A stretch of DNA of 64,000 nucleotides from Methylophilus rhizosphaerae (GTDB lineage Bacteria; Pseudomonadota; Gammaproteobacteria; Burkholderiales; Methylophilaceae). This document shows positions 46,374 to 55,355 of this stretch, piece by piece. The position numbers and the translations under genes are program-made. The notes under the pieces were generated by a model. The model was not told the DNA's origin, searched no databases, and saw only the letters and a list, made by a program, of their open reading frames with translations. Where the stretch lies: the NCBI RefSeq assembly GCF_900100975.1, contig NZ_FNFX01000001.1, positions 685,820 to 749,819 on the forward strand, given 5' to 3'. Within the stretch, counting starts at the first letter, position 1, and the number at the start of each line of letters is the position of its first letter.

Positions 46374-46399
46374 GAAAAAAAACCACCAAAAGGTGGTTT
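46374..46399 (-). terminator. Terminator of the relaxase operon
   Basis: AAACCACC and GGTGGTTT stem, T run on the minus strand. Confidence 0.85.
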
Positions 46400-46404
46400 C
46401 TTAA

Positions 46405-49400
46405 TTAACGATCAACTATTATTTGTTTCATTTTTTGTTTAGATTTCACTTTCTCAATTGTTGGCTTGTCCTCTATTGGAATTATTGAAGGTTTATCAGC
46501 AATCACAACATCAGGCTTAACTTTCTTATTATCAATTAAAGCTTTCAGCTTAGATAATTTAGGCTTGTCTGACATATCCTTTAAGCCATCTTGTTTAATC
46601 GTTTCTATAGCCCTTTGTGTTTGTTCTATAGCAAGAGTATCTTGATTAACTGGAATAATTTTATCTAAGGACCTTACTTTCATTCTGGCATCGATTTCTT
46701 TACCAAGCTCAATCAATGAAACTCTCTTAGATTCTCTCTTAAATGATTCAACGACTTGCAAGTGTTCAATCTGTGTTGAATAGAATTTAGTGCTATATCT
46801 AGCTCTTGTCATACCTACATTGAAAAGCTCTTGATTGTTATTAGGTGCATTCTCACCATAGATATATGCATTATTAACGGTCATACCTTGGGATTTTTCA
46901 AAAGACATTGCATAGCCCAATCTCATTTGTTCTGGATTATCAATAGTCTTTATTTTTCCTGAATCAAACTCAATGGTAATTTTGTTATTTTCTATACTAG
47001 TAATAGTGCCTAAATCTCCATTGTTATATTCATCCTTAATATTTTTCTCCATGATGATTCTATCGCCAATAAAGAACTTACCTTTTTGGTTTTCAAATTG
47101 CTCACCAAATATTTCACCAGCTTCTAATCTTCTTTCTTGAATTGTATTATTGATACGATCAATTGATTTGTTAGTTGAAGTAATAAGTAGCTTGTCCTTA
47201 AAAGAATTGATATCTTCAAGAAAATCTTTACTTATTGCCTGTATGGTTTCAGTTGTAGTTGTATGTGAATTTTTAATAGCCCCTATTTGTTCTAATAGGT
47301 CAAATACCTTGATAACATGAACACCTGATTCTTTTGTTGCTTTCATTAAATCAGCATCTTTATAAACTTCCTTTAATGCTGAAGTTTCAGCAATCTCTAA
47401 AGCTTTGTCATTCTTCTGTCTGCGAATTTCCACAAGATAATTGACCTGATCCTTTAATTCGCTATCCTTCAAAAATTCATTTAAGGAATTGCCGGTTGCC
47501 ACTGAGTTAATCTGATTTGGATCACCCACTAAGATGATTTTAGCTCCTGCTTCATTCACGGTCTTTAAGAGCTTATGCATGTTCCTAGTGCCTACCATGC
47601 TTGATTCATCAACAAAGATAATGTTATTGGAAGTAAGTTTTAAATCACCATTAGCAACTTCAATGTTGAATTTATCTATGGTTGCTGTGAAATTACAATC
47701 AGTTTCATTAGCTAATGCAGTAGATACCTTGCCAGTTGGAGCAAGTCCTATGGTTCTATAGCCTGCCTTGTTAGCAATTTTTGTTGTCCAGCCAGCGGCC
47801 AAACTTTTGCCAGATCCGGGTAAACCAATAACAATTTGACCTTGCTTGTCATTGAAAGCTGATTCAATGAATTCTTTCTGTTCTTTGTTAGGAGTAATAC
47901 CTGTCTGTTTCTCAATGGTAGCTATTTCATTGGCTACATCATTCACTCGTTTAGGTTGCAAACTTGAAAATTGATTTTTCATGATATCCACATTTTCACG
48001 CTCCATCTTGATCAACTCATGAGTGGTATATTGAAGTTGTGTTTTAGATAGTGAATTTGTATCTACAATCACTTCACGTTTTTGAAGTCCTCTAATTAAT
48101 TTTTTAGCAATTACTTGAGCTTCAGCACCATAACCTTGGGTTTTAGATAATTCAGCTATGAGTCCATTTTCAGTAAAAAATGGTGATGTATTAGTTAGGG
48201 TTTCCAATATCTTTTCATATTTTTTTGATTTGAATGAAAGCCCAATCTCTTCAGTCTTTTTCATTTTAAGATTCATTGAGCTCACATCTTTAGCGAGTTC
48301 AATATCTTTAAGAAATTTAGCCATACCCTTTTTAGGTTGCTTGATAGCTCTCCAAACTTCTTGTCTATTTTTATTACTATCTAAATAGGTAAGTTTATTT
48401 TGATAGCTAGTATTCAATCTTTCTAGCCTTGCATTGATTTCTTCTTCAATATCCTTTGAGATAATTTGTTTAGTAGATTTTTCAACATGCCATACTGCTT
48501 TCTCTACTATCTTTTCTTCAAATTTTCCTTTGATAATTTTTCCAGAATCATCTTTAACTGGAACATTAACTTTAACCTTCTCTTTATTTTTACCATTGAG
48601 TTCAATTAAATCACCAGTCTGAACATTGGATTCTTTAATAGCTCTTTCTAAATCAACACCCCAAAATGTTTTCTCTTTACCATTGCGATCACTAACAACC
48701 ACAAAATATGAATTCTGATTTTCTTTGATATGTTGATATTTGGCTGGACCATGAGAAACAAGGTAGCCATGTGGTAATGTAAATTGGTTATCATTAACTA
48801 ATTGTTTATATGCAGTTGCTTCTTGTTCAATCTCTGCAACTTTAATACTGTGTTGATTAAATAAGTCTTTTTTAGCTTCACTGATTTTTTGATCAATCAA
48901 TTCTTTTGATTTTGAATTCGCCCTTATTTTTTGTAAGCTGTCTTCATCATATGCAACTCTCCAATCATGAATTTCAGCATTTGATTCATGAGTGATTGTT
49001 TGATGGTCTTTGTCATAAGCCTCAAGTTGATAATCAGTAAACCTAGCATTCCATTTTTCCACAAGCATGCTCTTATACATTTTATCTATTGAGTCATGAA
49101 AATCTTTGTCTTTGATTTCATCCATTTCAATGGCTCTAACTGAACCATCAGAAAGTTTAAGCATATTCGGTATTAAAAAATGCACATGACTACTAGGATT
49201 TCCGGAACGTCCATCATTATGATAATAAAGGTAGTAGCCAGATTCACCAGTTCTACCTTTATAGTCCTTGATGTATTGTTTAAGAATTTTGTCATGCACT
49301 TCAATAGCTGTATCAATAAGCATTTGTTCGGCAGCAAGTCTATCTTCCAATTTCATAGTTGGGATTGCATATGAAATGCTACTGTCTTGAGTGAATACAA

Positions 49401-49869
49401 ATTCAATATCTGTTTTTTTCACAAAGCCAGTTGAAGTTTTAACATCTTCAGGCTTAAATACTATCTTCTGTTTATCAGGAGTTTTATAGAACCCTCTTTT
49501 AAGGTCTTTCTGTGTTAATTTAATTGCATGACCTTCATCATTCATAACAATATGTTGAATGGTTTTTTTAAGTTTGATATGTGCTTCAGTTCTTTTGTCT
49601 TTACCTAATTGGAGATCAGCTATCATGTCTATCTTCTCTTCAGTTAAATGACCTGATAATTTCCATTCATCAAATAAAGCACCTCCTGAACGAGTATATA
49701 AAGCTAAAGGGTCTGCCAATGCAGTTTGCATAGTTGCCTCCAAAGCAATATCTTTTAAGTTATATGCTTGTCTCCAATCAATGTTTTCTACAACCTCACT
49801 TAATTGTTTCTTCAAATATTTATTGTAAGAGAAACCTGATTTAACTGTTACATTAGATATACCAATCAT
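46405..49869 (-). CDS. traI: MobF-family conjugative relaxase-helicase
   Basis: 1,154 residues. It nicks oriT and unwinds the transferred strand. N-terminal relaxase domain: tyrosines near 15-19 (SYNKYL) and the metal-binding triad His217, His228, His230 in YYHND ... NPSSHVHF. A WGVDLERAI module lies near 403. The C-terminal SF1 helicase (about 655-1,060) has Walker A GLPGSGKS at 682-689, VDESSMVG, GDPNQ and VGMTRARYS. The tail is rich in Lys and ends KSKQKMKQIIVDR. It overlaps the small upstream gene by 4 bases. Confidence 0.93.
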   Translation of the reverse strand: MIGISNVTVKSGFSYNKYLKKQLSEVVENIDWRQAYNLKDIALEATMQTALADPLALYTRSGGALFDEWKLSGHLTEEKIDMIADLQLGKDKRTEAHIKLKKTIQHIVMNDEGHAIKLTQKDLKRGFYKTPDKQKIVFKPEDVKTSTGFVKKTDIEFVFTQDSSISYAIPTMKLEDRLAAEQMLIDTAIEVHDKILKQYIKDYKGRTGESGYYLYYHNDGRSGNPSSHVHFLIPNMLKLSDGSVRAIEMDEIKDKDFHDSIDKMYKSMLVEKWNARFTDYQLEAYDKDHQTITHESNAEIHDWRVAYDEDSLQKIRANSKSKELIDQKISEAKKDLFNQHSIKVAEIEQEATAYKQLVNDNQFTLPHGYLVSHGPAKYQHIKENQNSYFVVVSDRNGKEKTFWGVDLERAIKESNVQTGDLIELNGKNKEKVKVNVPVKDDSGKIIKGKFEEKIVEKAVWHVEKSTKQIISKDIEEEINARLERLNTSYQNKLTYLDSNKNRQEVWRAIKQPKKGMAKFLKDIELAKDVSSMNLKMKKTEEIGLSFKSKKYEKILETLTNTSPFFTENGLIAELSKTQGYGAEAQVIAKKLIRGLQKREVIVDTNSLSKTQLQYTTHELIKMERENVDIMKNQFSSLQPKRVNDVANEIATIEKQTGITPNKEQKEFIESAFNDKQGQIVIGLPGSGKSLAAGWTTKIANKAGYRTIGLAPTGKVSTALANETDCNFTATIDKFNIEVANGDLKLTSNNIIFVDESSMVGTRNMHKLLKTVNEAGAKIILVGDPNQINSVATGNSLNEFLKDSELKDQVNYLVEIRRQKNDKALEIAETSALKEVYKDADLMKATKESGVHVIKVFDLLEQIGAIKNSHTTTTETIQAISKDFLEDINSFKDKLLITSTNKSIDRINNTIQERRLEAGEIFGEQFENQKGKFFIGDRIIMEKNIKDEYNNGDLGTITSIENNKITIEFDSGKIKTIDNPEQMRLGYAMSFEKSQGMTVNNAYIYGENAPNNNQELFNVGMTRARYSTKFYSTQIEHLQVVESFKRESKRVSLIELGKEIDARMKVRSLDKIIPVNQDTLAIEQTQRAIETIKQDGLKDMSDKPKLSKLKALIDNKKVKPDVVIADKPSIIPIEDKPTIEKVKSKQKMKQIIVDR

Positions 49870-50189
49870 TTTGACAACTCCTTTTCAAGTTCATCAATGA
49901 ATTTCAATTTCGCAGTGAATACTTGTTTAAGAAGTGCATTAGATTTAATGATGTCATCTAATTTTTTTTCTGTTGTTAAGTCTTTAGCTCTCTGAGATAT
50001 TTGATAGTTGATATTTGATTGAACTATTCCTTCTAACTTTTCAATTTTAGTTAATTGAATTTCTTGCTCTCTATTTCTATCAAGATTTACTAGCTTATCT
50101 AAATAATCAACATACTGCCCCATTGTCATTTTTAATTTCTTGGCATTTTCTTCATGCCTGATATTTATCTTATATGCTTTAGTTGTCAT
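49866..50189 (-). CDS. Small coiled-coil protein coupled to the relaxase
   Basis: 107 residues, helical. It opens YKINIRHEENAKKLKMTMGQYVDYL and ends in a coiled coil. Position (ATGA overlap with the relaxase, next to the oriT candidate) suggests a relaxosome accessory DNA-binding protein; no motif proves it. Confidence 0.6.
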   Translation of the reverse strand: MTTKAYKINIRHEENAKKLKMTMGQYVDYLDKLVNLDRNREQEIQLTKIEKLEGIVQSNINYQISQRAKDLTTEKKLDDIIKSNALLKQVFTAKLKFIDELEKELSK

Positions 50190-50239
50190 GACCTTTCTTC
50201 TCCATTTTTATAAGTTAGTTATAACAAATAAAAATAAAG

Positions 50240-50327
50240 ATGCAAGGTTTCCTTGCTATGCCTTTTAAAATAAGCCTTTAAATAAGAACTACTGCTTTAA
50301 AGAAACCGAAGGTTTCGATTAGTTCTT
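50240..50327. other. Candidate oriT / operator region with nested inverted repeats
   Basis: GCAAGG-TTT-CCTTGC (50,242-50,256) overlaps the -35 (TTGCAT) of the relaxase operon promoter. A nested hairpin follows: outer AAGAACTA/TAGTTCTT (50,284/50,320) around inner GAAACC-GAA-GGTTTC (50,302-50,316). It lies in the 360-bp gap between the relaxase operon and a divergent gene, the usual place of oriT. The rest of the gap (50,328-50,510) is AT-rich with no gene. Confidence 0.5.
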
Positions 50328-50549
50328 AAGAAATATGGTTTGTTGAAAACAAGCAACATATAGAGCAAAAATAAACACAATATAAATAAGCATAGAGTAA
50401 AAATTAATAGGCATAGATTGAATATGTTTTCTTCTAGATTATTTATATATTAAAAATATAGTAGTTATTTATTGGTTATTTAGCAGGTATTGATTTTCTT
50501 TTGTTTTTTCTTATAGTCTGTCTATATGAAATAACAATAAGGATAATTT

Positions 50550-51239
50550 ATGATTAATTTGAATGAAAAGATTGAAGAGTTATTGGAGAGTCAGGTAAGA
50601 GAGAAGCAATTATCTGATATGGATTTAAGGTCTATCTTTCGTGAGTATTATGATGGGTTCAACAAAATACGATTAAATGTAAGTGTATTTAGTCGTTCTA
50701 ATAAGCTTGAAAATATTACTTATGTGAAGTTGATTCAAAAACTATTAGCAGAAAATGGTGTTCTGCAAAAAAACGGCGAACCAATCACTCTTGATCACAT
50801 AAGGACTGAAATGTATGTCGTGGGTCAGGAAAGAAACAAAAAAGGTTCTAAAAGGTTAGATTCTGTTGATTCCCTACCAGTAGACAGCCAGCCTACGGGT
50901 AATTTAAACCGTCAGGGTAAGGGGGAAGTATCAAAGCCGGTTAAAAAATCGGTTGTAGCTCCTAAAACGATAGAGGCTGTTGAGATTCCATTAAATGAAT
51001 ATGCCTCTGAAATGGAATTGCTTACTGAAGAATTGAATAATAAAGACCGTGTTGCATTGGTCTGGTCAGGAAGAGATGAATACACTCTTACTGAATGTTC
51101 AAGGCTTGCTAAACTCAATAGCACTAAGATTGAATTACTTGCTGCGAACAACCACTTGTTGCCTAAGTATAATTTGGATGTGAAGAACTACTTCTTTGTG
51201 TGGATTAGAAAAGCTAGAGAGATGGGTAAGATAAAGTGA
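50550..51239 (+). CDS. Unknown protein divergent from the relaxase operon
   Basis: 229 residues in two parts joined by a polar linker (about 100-150). The N-terminal part (EYYDGFNKIRLNVSVFSRSN) looks helical; the C-terminal part contains LTECSRLAKLNSTKIELLA, which could be a helix-turn-helix. Strong RBS AAGGA. Promoter TTGATT-17-TATAGT. A regulator or relaxosome protein is possible by position. Confidence 0.6.
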   Translation: MINLNEKIEELLESQVREKQLSDMDLRSIFREYYDGFNKIRLNVSVFSRSNKLENITYVKLIQKLLAENGVLQKNGEPITLDHIRTEMYVVGQERNKKGSKRLDSVDSLPVDSQPTGNLNRQGKGEVSKPVKKSVVAPKTIEAVEIPLNEYASEMELLTEELNNKDRVALVWSGRDEYTLTECSRLAKLNSTKIELLAANNHLLPKYNLDVKNYFFVWIRKAREMGKIK

Positions 51240-51256
51240 GGTGTCCAGGTATTGAG

Positions 51257-51284
51257 AAAGCCACTTGTTTAAGGTGGCTTTTTG
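51257..51284 (+). terminator. Terminator
   Basis: AAAGCCACTT and AAGGTGGCTTTTT. Confidence 0.8.
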
Positions 51285-51285
51285 T

Positions 51286-51585
51286 TTAGTGTGGTTGAGA
51301 TTTAATGTAATCGGATAGTTTTTCATAGCACTTGTTTATATCTGTATCTTCATAAAGAACCCCGCCTAGTTTTGTGTAAGGCTTACCGTTGACTTCGTAG
51401 CCAATACTACAAAATGGCATTTTATTGAGAGTTATTAACAATATGAAAAACTTATCATAATCAACATAGCTTAACTCCAACCCCTCATAGGCATATTCAT
51501 TGATTAACTTATGAATTTTGCCTAGTTCGGTAGTGGCTTTAAAGCCTAATATTTTACGGGCACTCATATCATGAAATCTTGGCAT
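51286..51585 (-). CDS. Small unknown protein, third gene of the stb-like operon
   Basis: 99 residues. It overlaps the end of the StbB-like gene by 17 bases; an ATG at 51,567 is an alternative start. Mixed alpha/beta (LELSYVDYDKFFILLITLN). By position it corresponds to the unknown third gene of R388-type stb operons; sequence similarity is not claimed. Confidence 0.55.
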   Translation of the reverse strand: MPRFHDMSARKILGFKATTELGKIHKLINEYAYEGLELSYVDYDKFFILLITLNKMPFCSIGYEVNGKPYTKLGGVLYEDTDINKCYEKLSDYIKSQPH

Positions 51586-52327
51586 GTAATTGTTTAATGT
51601 CGTTCTTGATAGAGCCTAATATCACTTGTGTAGTAATGTCTTGTTTAGAATTAATTACTGTATTGATATCTGCTGATTTAAGTTGAATCTCAAGAATTCC
51701 CTTGCTGTCATAAACCGTTTTAATATCATGCTCAACGATTACAAGATTACCCTTATTTGTAATGGACTTCATAGCTTGCTCATATAAAGAGTTCACTTCA
51801 AAAAGGTTATTTCTGAATTTCATATACCCCACATTTTTTATAAGCAACATTCTTACCGTATCTTCAAAATCAATGCTTGATACTGTGTTGTAAATGTTAT
51901 TAACTGAAATAATGGATTTATCAGATACAACTGGAATAACGACATTCAATTCACAATTGAATTGTTCATAAGCCTTATAGAATGTTTCTATATCACTGAA
52001 AAGGTTTTGTGTGATTTCTACGGCTCTGGCTGGCAAGTCAATTAAAATTGCATCAGCATCAATGCCTATGCTGTTTAAGATAATTTGATTATCTGTTTCA
52101 ATATCAAATGGCACACAACCTGTGATAGGGTTATCTGTTCCATCACCATATTTTTTGAAAGTGGTTTGGTGTTGAATATCCCCATCAAACTTAGCTATTG
52201 TTTTTCCTGCATTCCTATAACCACTAATGATTAAATCAGCAATAGTTGATTTTGTTGCTGATCCCTCATCAGTTAAAATTAAGAATACTTTTTTTCTTTG
52301 TGGTATTACGATTTTAGAATTACTCAT
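51569..52327 (-). CDS. stbB: ParA/StbB-like partition ATPase
   Basis: 252 residues. It opens with KKVFLILTDEGSATKSTIADLII, a deviant Walker A (G-x4-KS/T), followed by KFDGDIQHQTT and ADAILIDLPAR, the ParA-type Walker A' and B regions. This is the StbB type seen on conjugative plasmids, linked to stability and transfer. Its ATG overlaps the stop of the small RHH gene (ATGA). Confidence 0.8.
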   Translation of the reverse strand: MSNSKIVIPQRKKVFLILTDEGSATKSTIADLIISGYRNAGKTIAKFDGDIQHQTTFKKYGDGTDNPITGCVPFDIETDNQIILNSIGIDADAILIDLPARAVEITQNLFSDIETFYKAYEQFNCELNVVIPVVSDKSIISVNNIYNTVSSIDFEDTVRMLLIKNVGYMKFRNNLFEVNSLYEQAMKSITNKGNLVIVEHDIKTVYDSKGILEIQLKSADINTVINSKQDITTQVILGSIKNDIKQLHAKIS

Positions 52328-52503
52328 TTAGTTTCTCCTGTTTTTGTAGTTAATTCGTCTTTCTCTAATTGGTTAATAATTGCTTTTCTTACATAGCTTG
52401 CTTTAGATACATTTTTAGATTTAGATTGAAGACCTAATCTATCTAAGATATCTTTCTGTAGCACAAATGAAAAAGCTTTATTAAATGTTATTGCTTTAGA
52501 CAT
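52324..52503 (-). CDS. Small ribbon-helix-helix-like protein, first gene of the stb-like operon
   Basis: 59 residues: MSKAITFNKAFSF, then ILDRLGL ... KNVSKASYVRKAIINQLEK. A strand followed by two helices with SKASYVRKAI fits an RHH DNA-binding fold. It overlaps stbB by ATGA. It probably binds a centromere-like site and its own promoter, as StbA-type proteins do. Confidence 0.7.
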   Translation of the reverse strand: MSKAITFNKAFSFVLQKDILDRLGLQSKSKNVSKASYVRKAIINQLEKDELTTKTGETK

Positions 52504-52535
52504 TCAATTCATATCCTTTCAATAGTTATGTAATC

Positions 52536-52563
52536 AATATATGAAATGAAAACTAAATGTAAA
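52536..52563 (-). promoter_or_regulatory. Class A promoter of the stb-like operon
   Basis: TTTACA-16-TATATT within GCTATTTACATTT. Confidence 0.7.
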
Positions 52564-52599
52564 TAGCGATTTGTTATTTATTTGAAAAATTTTTTCATA

Positions 52600-52638
52600 A
52601 TGGGCTTGGCCCATAAAAAAACCCCCTAATGGGGGTTA
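52600..52638 (-). terminator. Terminator with adjoining palindrome
   Basis: AACCCCC-TAAT-GGGGGTT (about 52,619-52,637) ends the 52,660 gene. Beside it lies the palindrome ATGGGC-TTG-GCCCAT (52,599-52,613), which could be an operator or part of the same structure. Confidence 0.8.
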
Positions 52639-52659
52639 TCTATCTTTCACTATATAAAT

Positions 52660-53070
52660 TTAATTAAGTATAAATTTAGCAGTGAATTCTTTACTCTTTC
52701 TATAAGCATGTCCTGCTGCTGACCTTTTAAGATTGATAGGGTCATATATAACGACTTTAACTTTAAACTGGCTATACTCGTTCAACTCTTCATCTGTGAT
52801 TAGACTGTATGAATGATATTCTATAGTGTCAAAATCAATGTTATTCAATGCCATTAAATCAACCATTTTAATTCTGTTCTCAATCTGGTGTTTATATGAA
52901 TTGATAGTTTCAATTTCTAATTCATGCACAAGCTTGTTTCTCAATGACAATATTTTTTGTTCTCTGAAGTTTCTTAAAGCAATTTCTTTACGACCTGCGA
53001 AAGAAGTCATGTCATAGTTAGGTGTTTGTGTTAAATACATTTCTACTTGTTGTTCATTAAGTTGTTCCAT
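52660..53070 (-). CDS. Unknown helical protein
   Basis: 136 residues, helical N-terminal two thirds, then VKVVIYDPINLKRSAAGHAYRKS. Unrecognised. AAGGA RBS. It follows the small membrane gene 53,111-53,266 and shares its promoter. Confidence 0.6.
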   Translation of the reverse strand: MEQLNEQQVEMYLTQTPNYDMTSFAGRKEIALRNFREQKILSLRNKLVHELEIETINSYKHQIENRIKMVDLMALNNIDFDTIEYHSYSLITDEELNEYSQFKVKVVIYDPINLKRSAAGHAYRKSKEFTAKFILN

Positions 53071-53110
53071 ATTAAATTATCCTTATAGTTAGTTAGTTTT
53101 GTAGTGCTGT

Positions 53111-53266
53111 TTAGTTTGAGATTTTTTCAGCAATAAAATCGTATGACATAGATAAAGCTAAAAATAAGAAACCGAAAGCTAAACCAATCATTTCTTTTAC
53201 TTCATCCAAAAATATTACCAAACCTAATAAACCTGCAATAATTAAAACAATCATTAAAGTAATCAT
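53111..53266 (-). CDS. Small two-helix membrane protein
   Basis: 51 residues with AGGAG seven bases before ATG. Two hydrophobic stretches (MITLMIVLIIAGLLGLVIFL and MIGLAFGFLFLALSM) joined by a short acidic link, then a polar end (AEKISN). It looks like a genuine hairpin membrane protein. Confidence 0.65.
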   Translation of the reverse strand: MITLMIVLIIAGLLGLVIFLDEVKEMIGLAFGFLFLALSMSYDFIAEKISN

Positions 53267-53300
53267 ATAATTTCTCCTTATTTATAATACTTATATAACT

Positions 53301-53328
53301 AATATATAAAATTGCTATCAATAGTCAA
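53301..53328 (-). promoter_or_regulatory. Class B promoter (TTGACT variant)
   Basis: TTGACT-16-TATATT within GCTATTGACTATTGA; an ATGGTA box lies just upstream. Confidence 0.7.
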
Positions 53329-53353
53329 TAGCAAATATGAAATAATTATGTAT

Positions 53354-53454
53354 TTATGACGAATGGTAAACTTTCGGATAAAAGGTAATTGATGGCCTAC
53401 GGCCTGAGATTGATAGTTTATGGCGTATGGTATAATTTTAGTTAAATGGTAATA
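53354..53454. repeat. ATGGTA boxes, copies 1a and 1b
   Basis: GAATGGTAAACTTTCGGATA... and, further right, GTATGGTATAATTTTAGTTA.... Each has two ATGGTA-like half sites 19 bp apart. They lie between the minus class B promoter and the plus-strand 53,478 gene. Copy 1a ends with GGCC-TAC-GGCC. Confidence 0.65.
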
Positions 53455-53477
53455 ACTACTATATACGGGAATCAATA

Positions 53478-53849
53478 ATGAGTAATATTGAACTTGAATT
53501 TGAAAAAGAAGAAGAGAAAGGACTTGATTCTGAAGTAATTGACTTATTGGCTTATAGTGAGTTTATGAGTAAAGAACAGATTAAGTTCATTGATAATGAA
53601 TTATTGATTAAAGAAACACCTTTGAATGTGTGGATTGAAATAATCAAAGAAGTGATAGAAGATGAAAGCTTTGGTTATTTCAATGCTATTGATTATGTCA
53701 AAGTTTTATTTGATACTAATTTAAGGCAAGCTATAAGTGATTTTAGAATGAGTGATAGGAATGACATTACTGAGAAAGATATTGTAAAAGAAGAGAGTTT
53801 GAAGAGTAAGGTTTTGATTAAGAAGATTATGGAATTCTCTACATTATAA
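53478..53849 (+). CDS. Unknown acidic protein
   Basis: 123 residues, helical, very acidic N terminus (ELEFEKEEEKGLDSEV). Unrecognised. It is one of few plus-strand genes and sits next to two ATGGTA boxes. Confidence 0.6.
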   Translation: MSNIELEFEKEEEKGLDSEVIDLLAYSEFMSKEQIKFIDNELLIKETPLNVWIEIIKEVIEDESFGYFNAIDYVKVLFDTNLRQAISDFRMSDRNDITEKDIVKEESLKSKVLIKKIMEFSTL

Positions 53850-53874
53850 AAAAAGCCACTATTTCTAGTGGCTT
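53849..53874. terminator. Bidirectional terminator
   Basis: AAGCCACT and AGTGGCTT stem between convergent genes. Confidence 0.85.
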
Positions 53875-53887
53875 ATTATTGAGTGTT

Positions 53888-54103
53888 TTATTTATCAAAA
53901 TATTCATCTCTGCAACCATCTGGAATTGCCTGTTCAATTATGTAATCTAACTGGGCATGAACCTCCCTACCTTGCTCTTGATAGTATAAGCATTCTTCAA
54001 CAATACTAACAAAGCCAAATACATTCACTTCCAAATTTGCTTTTGCTAAAGCTTCATTAACAATAACACCGATTTCATCATAGTTATAAATTGTATCAAT
54101 CAT
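53888..54103 (-). CDS. Small unknown acidic protein
   Basis: 71 residues, helical (IGVIVNEALAKANLEVNVFG). Unrecognised. An ATGGTA box (54,177-54,240) lies upstream. Confidence 0.55.
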   Translation of the reverse strand: MIDTIYNYDEIGVIVNEALAKANLEVNVFGFVSIVEECLYYQEQGREVHAQLDYIIEQAIPDGCRDEYFDK

Positions 54104-54176
54104 TTTATTTTTCCTTTTTAGTTGTTATATATAAAGTATAGTAAATATTTATGATTAAACAAGATCAATAATAGAC

Positions 54177-54240
54177 TTTATGACGAATGGTATACTTTAA
54201 GATAAGTGGTAATTGATGGCCTACGGCCTGAGATTAATAG
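54177..54240. repeat. ATGGTA box, copy 2
   Basis: About 60 bp nearly identical to copy 1a, including the GGCC-TAC-GGCC segment and AGATTRATAG end. Confidence 0.65.
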
Positions 54241-54295
54241 ACATAAAAAAACCTAATATTTCTATAAGGTTTTATTTATTGTATCTAAATTAAAG

Positions 54296-54523
54296 TTATA
54301 AATGGTTTCTTAAATACTCAAGCTTATCTTCAATATATTTATAATTTTCATTGTAGTAAAGATCAATAAGCTCTTGGGTTGGTTCACCATGATTGAAATG
54401 GAAAAAATCATCATAGCTTTGTTTTCTATATCCATCTTCATCTGTTAAAGCTTCAACAGCTTTATCAAAAAATTTACCTTTATAGTCAATGTAATTTTTA
54501 TTTGATTTATCATATGATTTCAT
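54296..54523 (-). CDS. Small unknown Tyr/Asp-rich protein
   Basis: 75 residues, polar, with KQSYDDFFHFNHGEP and LIDLYYNENYKYI. Unrecognised. Class B promoter at 54,554-54,581 (TTGACT-16-TATAGT). Confidence 0.55.
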   Translation of the reverse strand: MKSYDKSNKNYIDYKGKFFDKAVEALTDEDGYRKQSYDDFFHFNHGEPTQELIDLYYNENYKYIEDKLEYLRNHL

Positions 54524-54553
54524 TTTTATTATCCTTTTTTTATTTATATATTA

Positions 54554-54581
54554 ACTATAATAAATACCATTCAATAGTCAA
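54554..54581 (-). promoter_or_regulatory. Class B promoter
   Basis: TTGACT-16-TATAGT within GCTATTGACTATTGA; ATGGTA box copy 3 lies 25 bp upstream. Confidence 0.7.
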
Positions 54582-54605
54582 TAGCAATTTGATAATATAT
54601 TTGAA

Positions 54606-54646
54606 TTTATGACGAATGGTATACTTTCAGATAAATGGTAATAATC
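54606..54646. repeat. ATGGTA box, copy 3
   Basis: TATGACGAATGGTATACTTT continues into GATAAATGGTAATAA; shorter than copies 1a and 2. Confidence 0.65.
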
Positions 54647-54669
54647 TAATTAAAGGAATAATTAATTGT

Positions 54670-54750
54670 ATGAACGAAGTGTATTGTGCTTTAGCTCATA
54701 TTGTGATTTTTAAGATGGTTTTGACTTTGGCTTTATCTAGCATGTTTTAG
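54670..54750 (+). CDS. Possible 26-residue hydrophobic peptide
   Basis: ATG 54,670 follows AAAGGA at a rather long spacing and encodes MNEVYCALAHIVIFKMVLTL plus six residues. It ends over the stop of the convergent 54,747 gene. It lies after box copy 3. It may be chance. Confidence 0.25.
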   Translation: MNEVYCALAHIVIFKMVLTLALSSMF

Positions 54751-55355
54751 AATTCATAAAACTGGCAGTTGTATTTCTCCCTATCATTAAAGGTGGTCTT
54801 TAAGAATTTGAATTGATTCTGATTTAAGTAAGTTAAATCTAATTGCCATTCAACCTTACTTTTCAATTTAATTTGCGCCTTCACTTTCATGATGTATTGA
54901 TCAGCTTGTTCACAAGTCAAATTATTAACTTTTATGAAGTGCTGTAATGCTCTTTCACCATAGCCTTTTTTGACTGATAAGCCGTAATGGAATACCTTGT
55001 GGCACATAGGACATATACTTCTCAATCTAACGAGCTTTTGAGTCTTTGTAGTGGTGTTGTATTCCCATTGTTCATGACATTCAAGACTGTGATTGAATCC
55101 TTGCTGTTTTCCTGTGCTACCGCAAATTTCGCATACCTGAACCCTATTTTCATAACGGCCATGAGCTACATTGCATATTCTTTGCCATTGCTCAGTATTA
55201 AGCCTTGAACGAACATTAAAGCCATGCATGGATAAAGGCACTAACTCTATTGGTAATTTGAGCTCGTCTTCTTCTAGCTTCACATTATGAATCTTGTAAA
55301 TGCCAAACCCGATCACCGATAGGGCTAGAACCACCATTACAACCCCTACAATCAA
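54747..55355 (-). CDS. Membrane-anchored HNH-like zinc protein
   Basis: 202 residues from TTG 55,355, which overlaps the upstream stop (TTGA) and has AGGAG six bases before it. N-terminal membrane helix (IVGVVMVVLALSVIGFGIY). The middle carries CEICG, LECHEQWEYN, then ICPMCHKVFHYG, the layout of an HNH/treble-clef zinc fold. A membrane-tethered HNH domain is odd; nuclease activity is unproven. Confidence 0.7.
   Translation of the reverse strand: MIVGVVMVVLALSVIGFGIYKIHNVKLEEDELKLPIELVPLSMHGFNVRSRLNTEQWQRICNVAHGRYENRVQVCEICGSTGKQQGFNHSLECHEQWEYNTTTKTQKLVRLRSICPMCHKVFHYGLSVKKGYGERALQHFIKVNNLTCEQADQYIMKVKAQIKLKSKVEWQLDLTYLNQNQFKFLKTTFNDREKYNCQFYEF

Noticed and set aside
50513-50528. CTGTCTATATG resembling the R388 nic site
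   Set aside because: It overlaps the TATAGT promoter segment of the 50,550 gene, and the same TTCTTATAGT block recurs at other promoters, so a nic assignment is not supported.
51135-51326. Minus-strand 63-residue ORF
   Set aside because: It overlaps the 3' end of the plus-strand 50,550 gene and its terminator, with no RBS.
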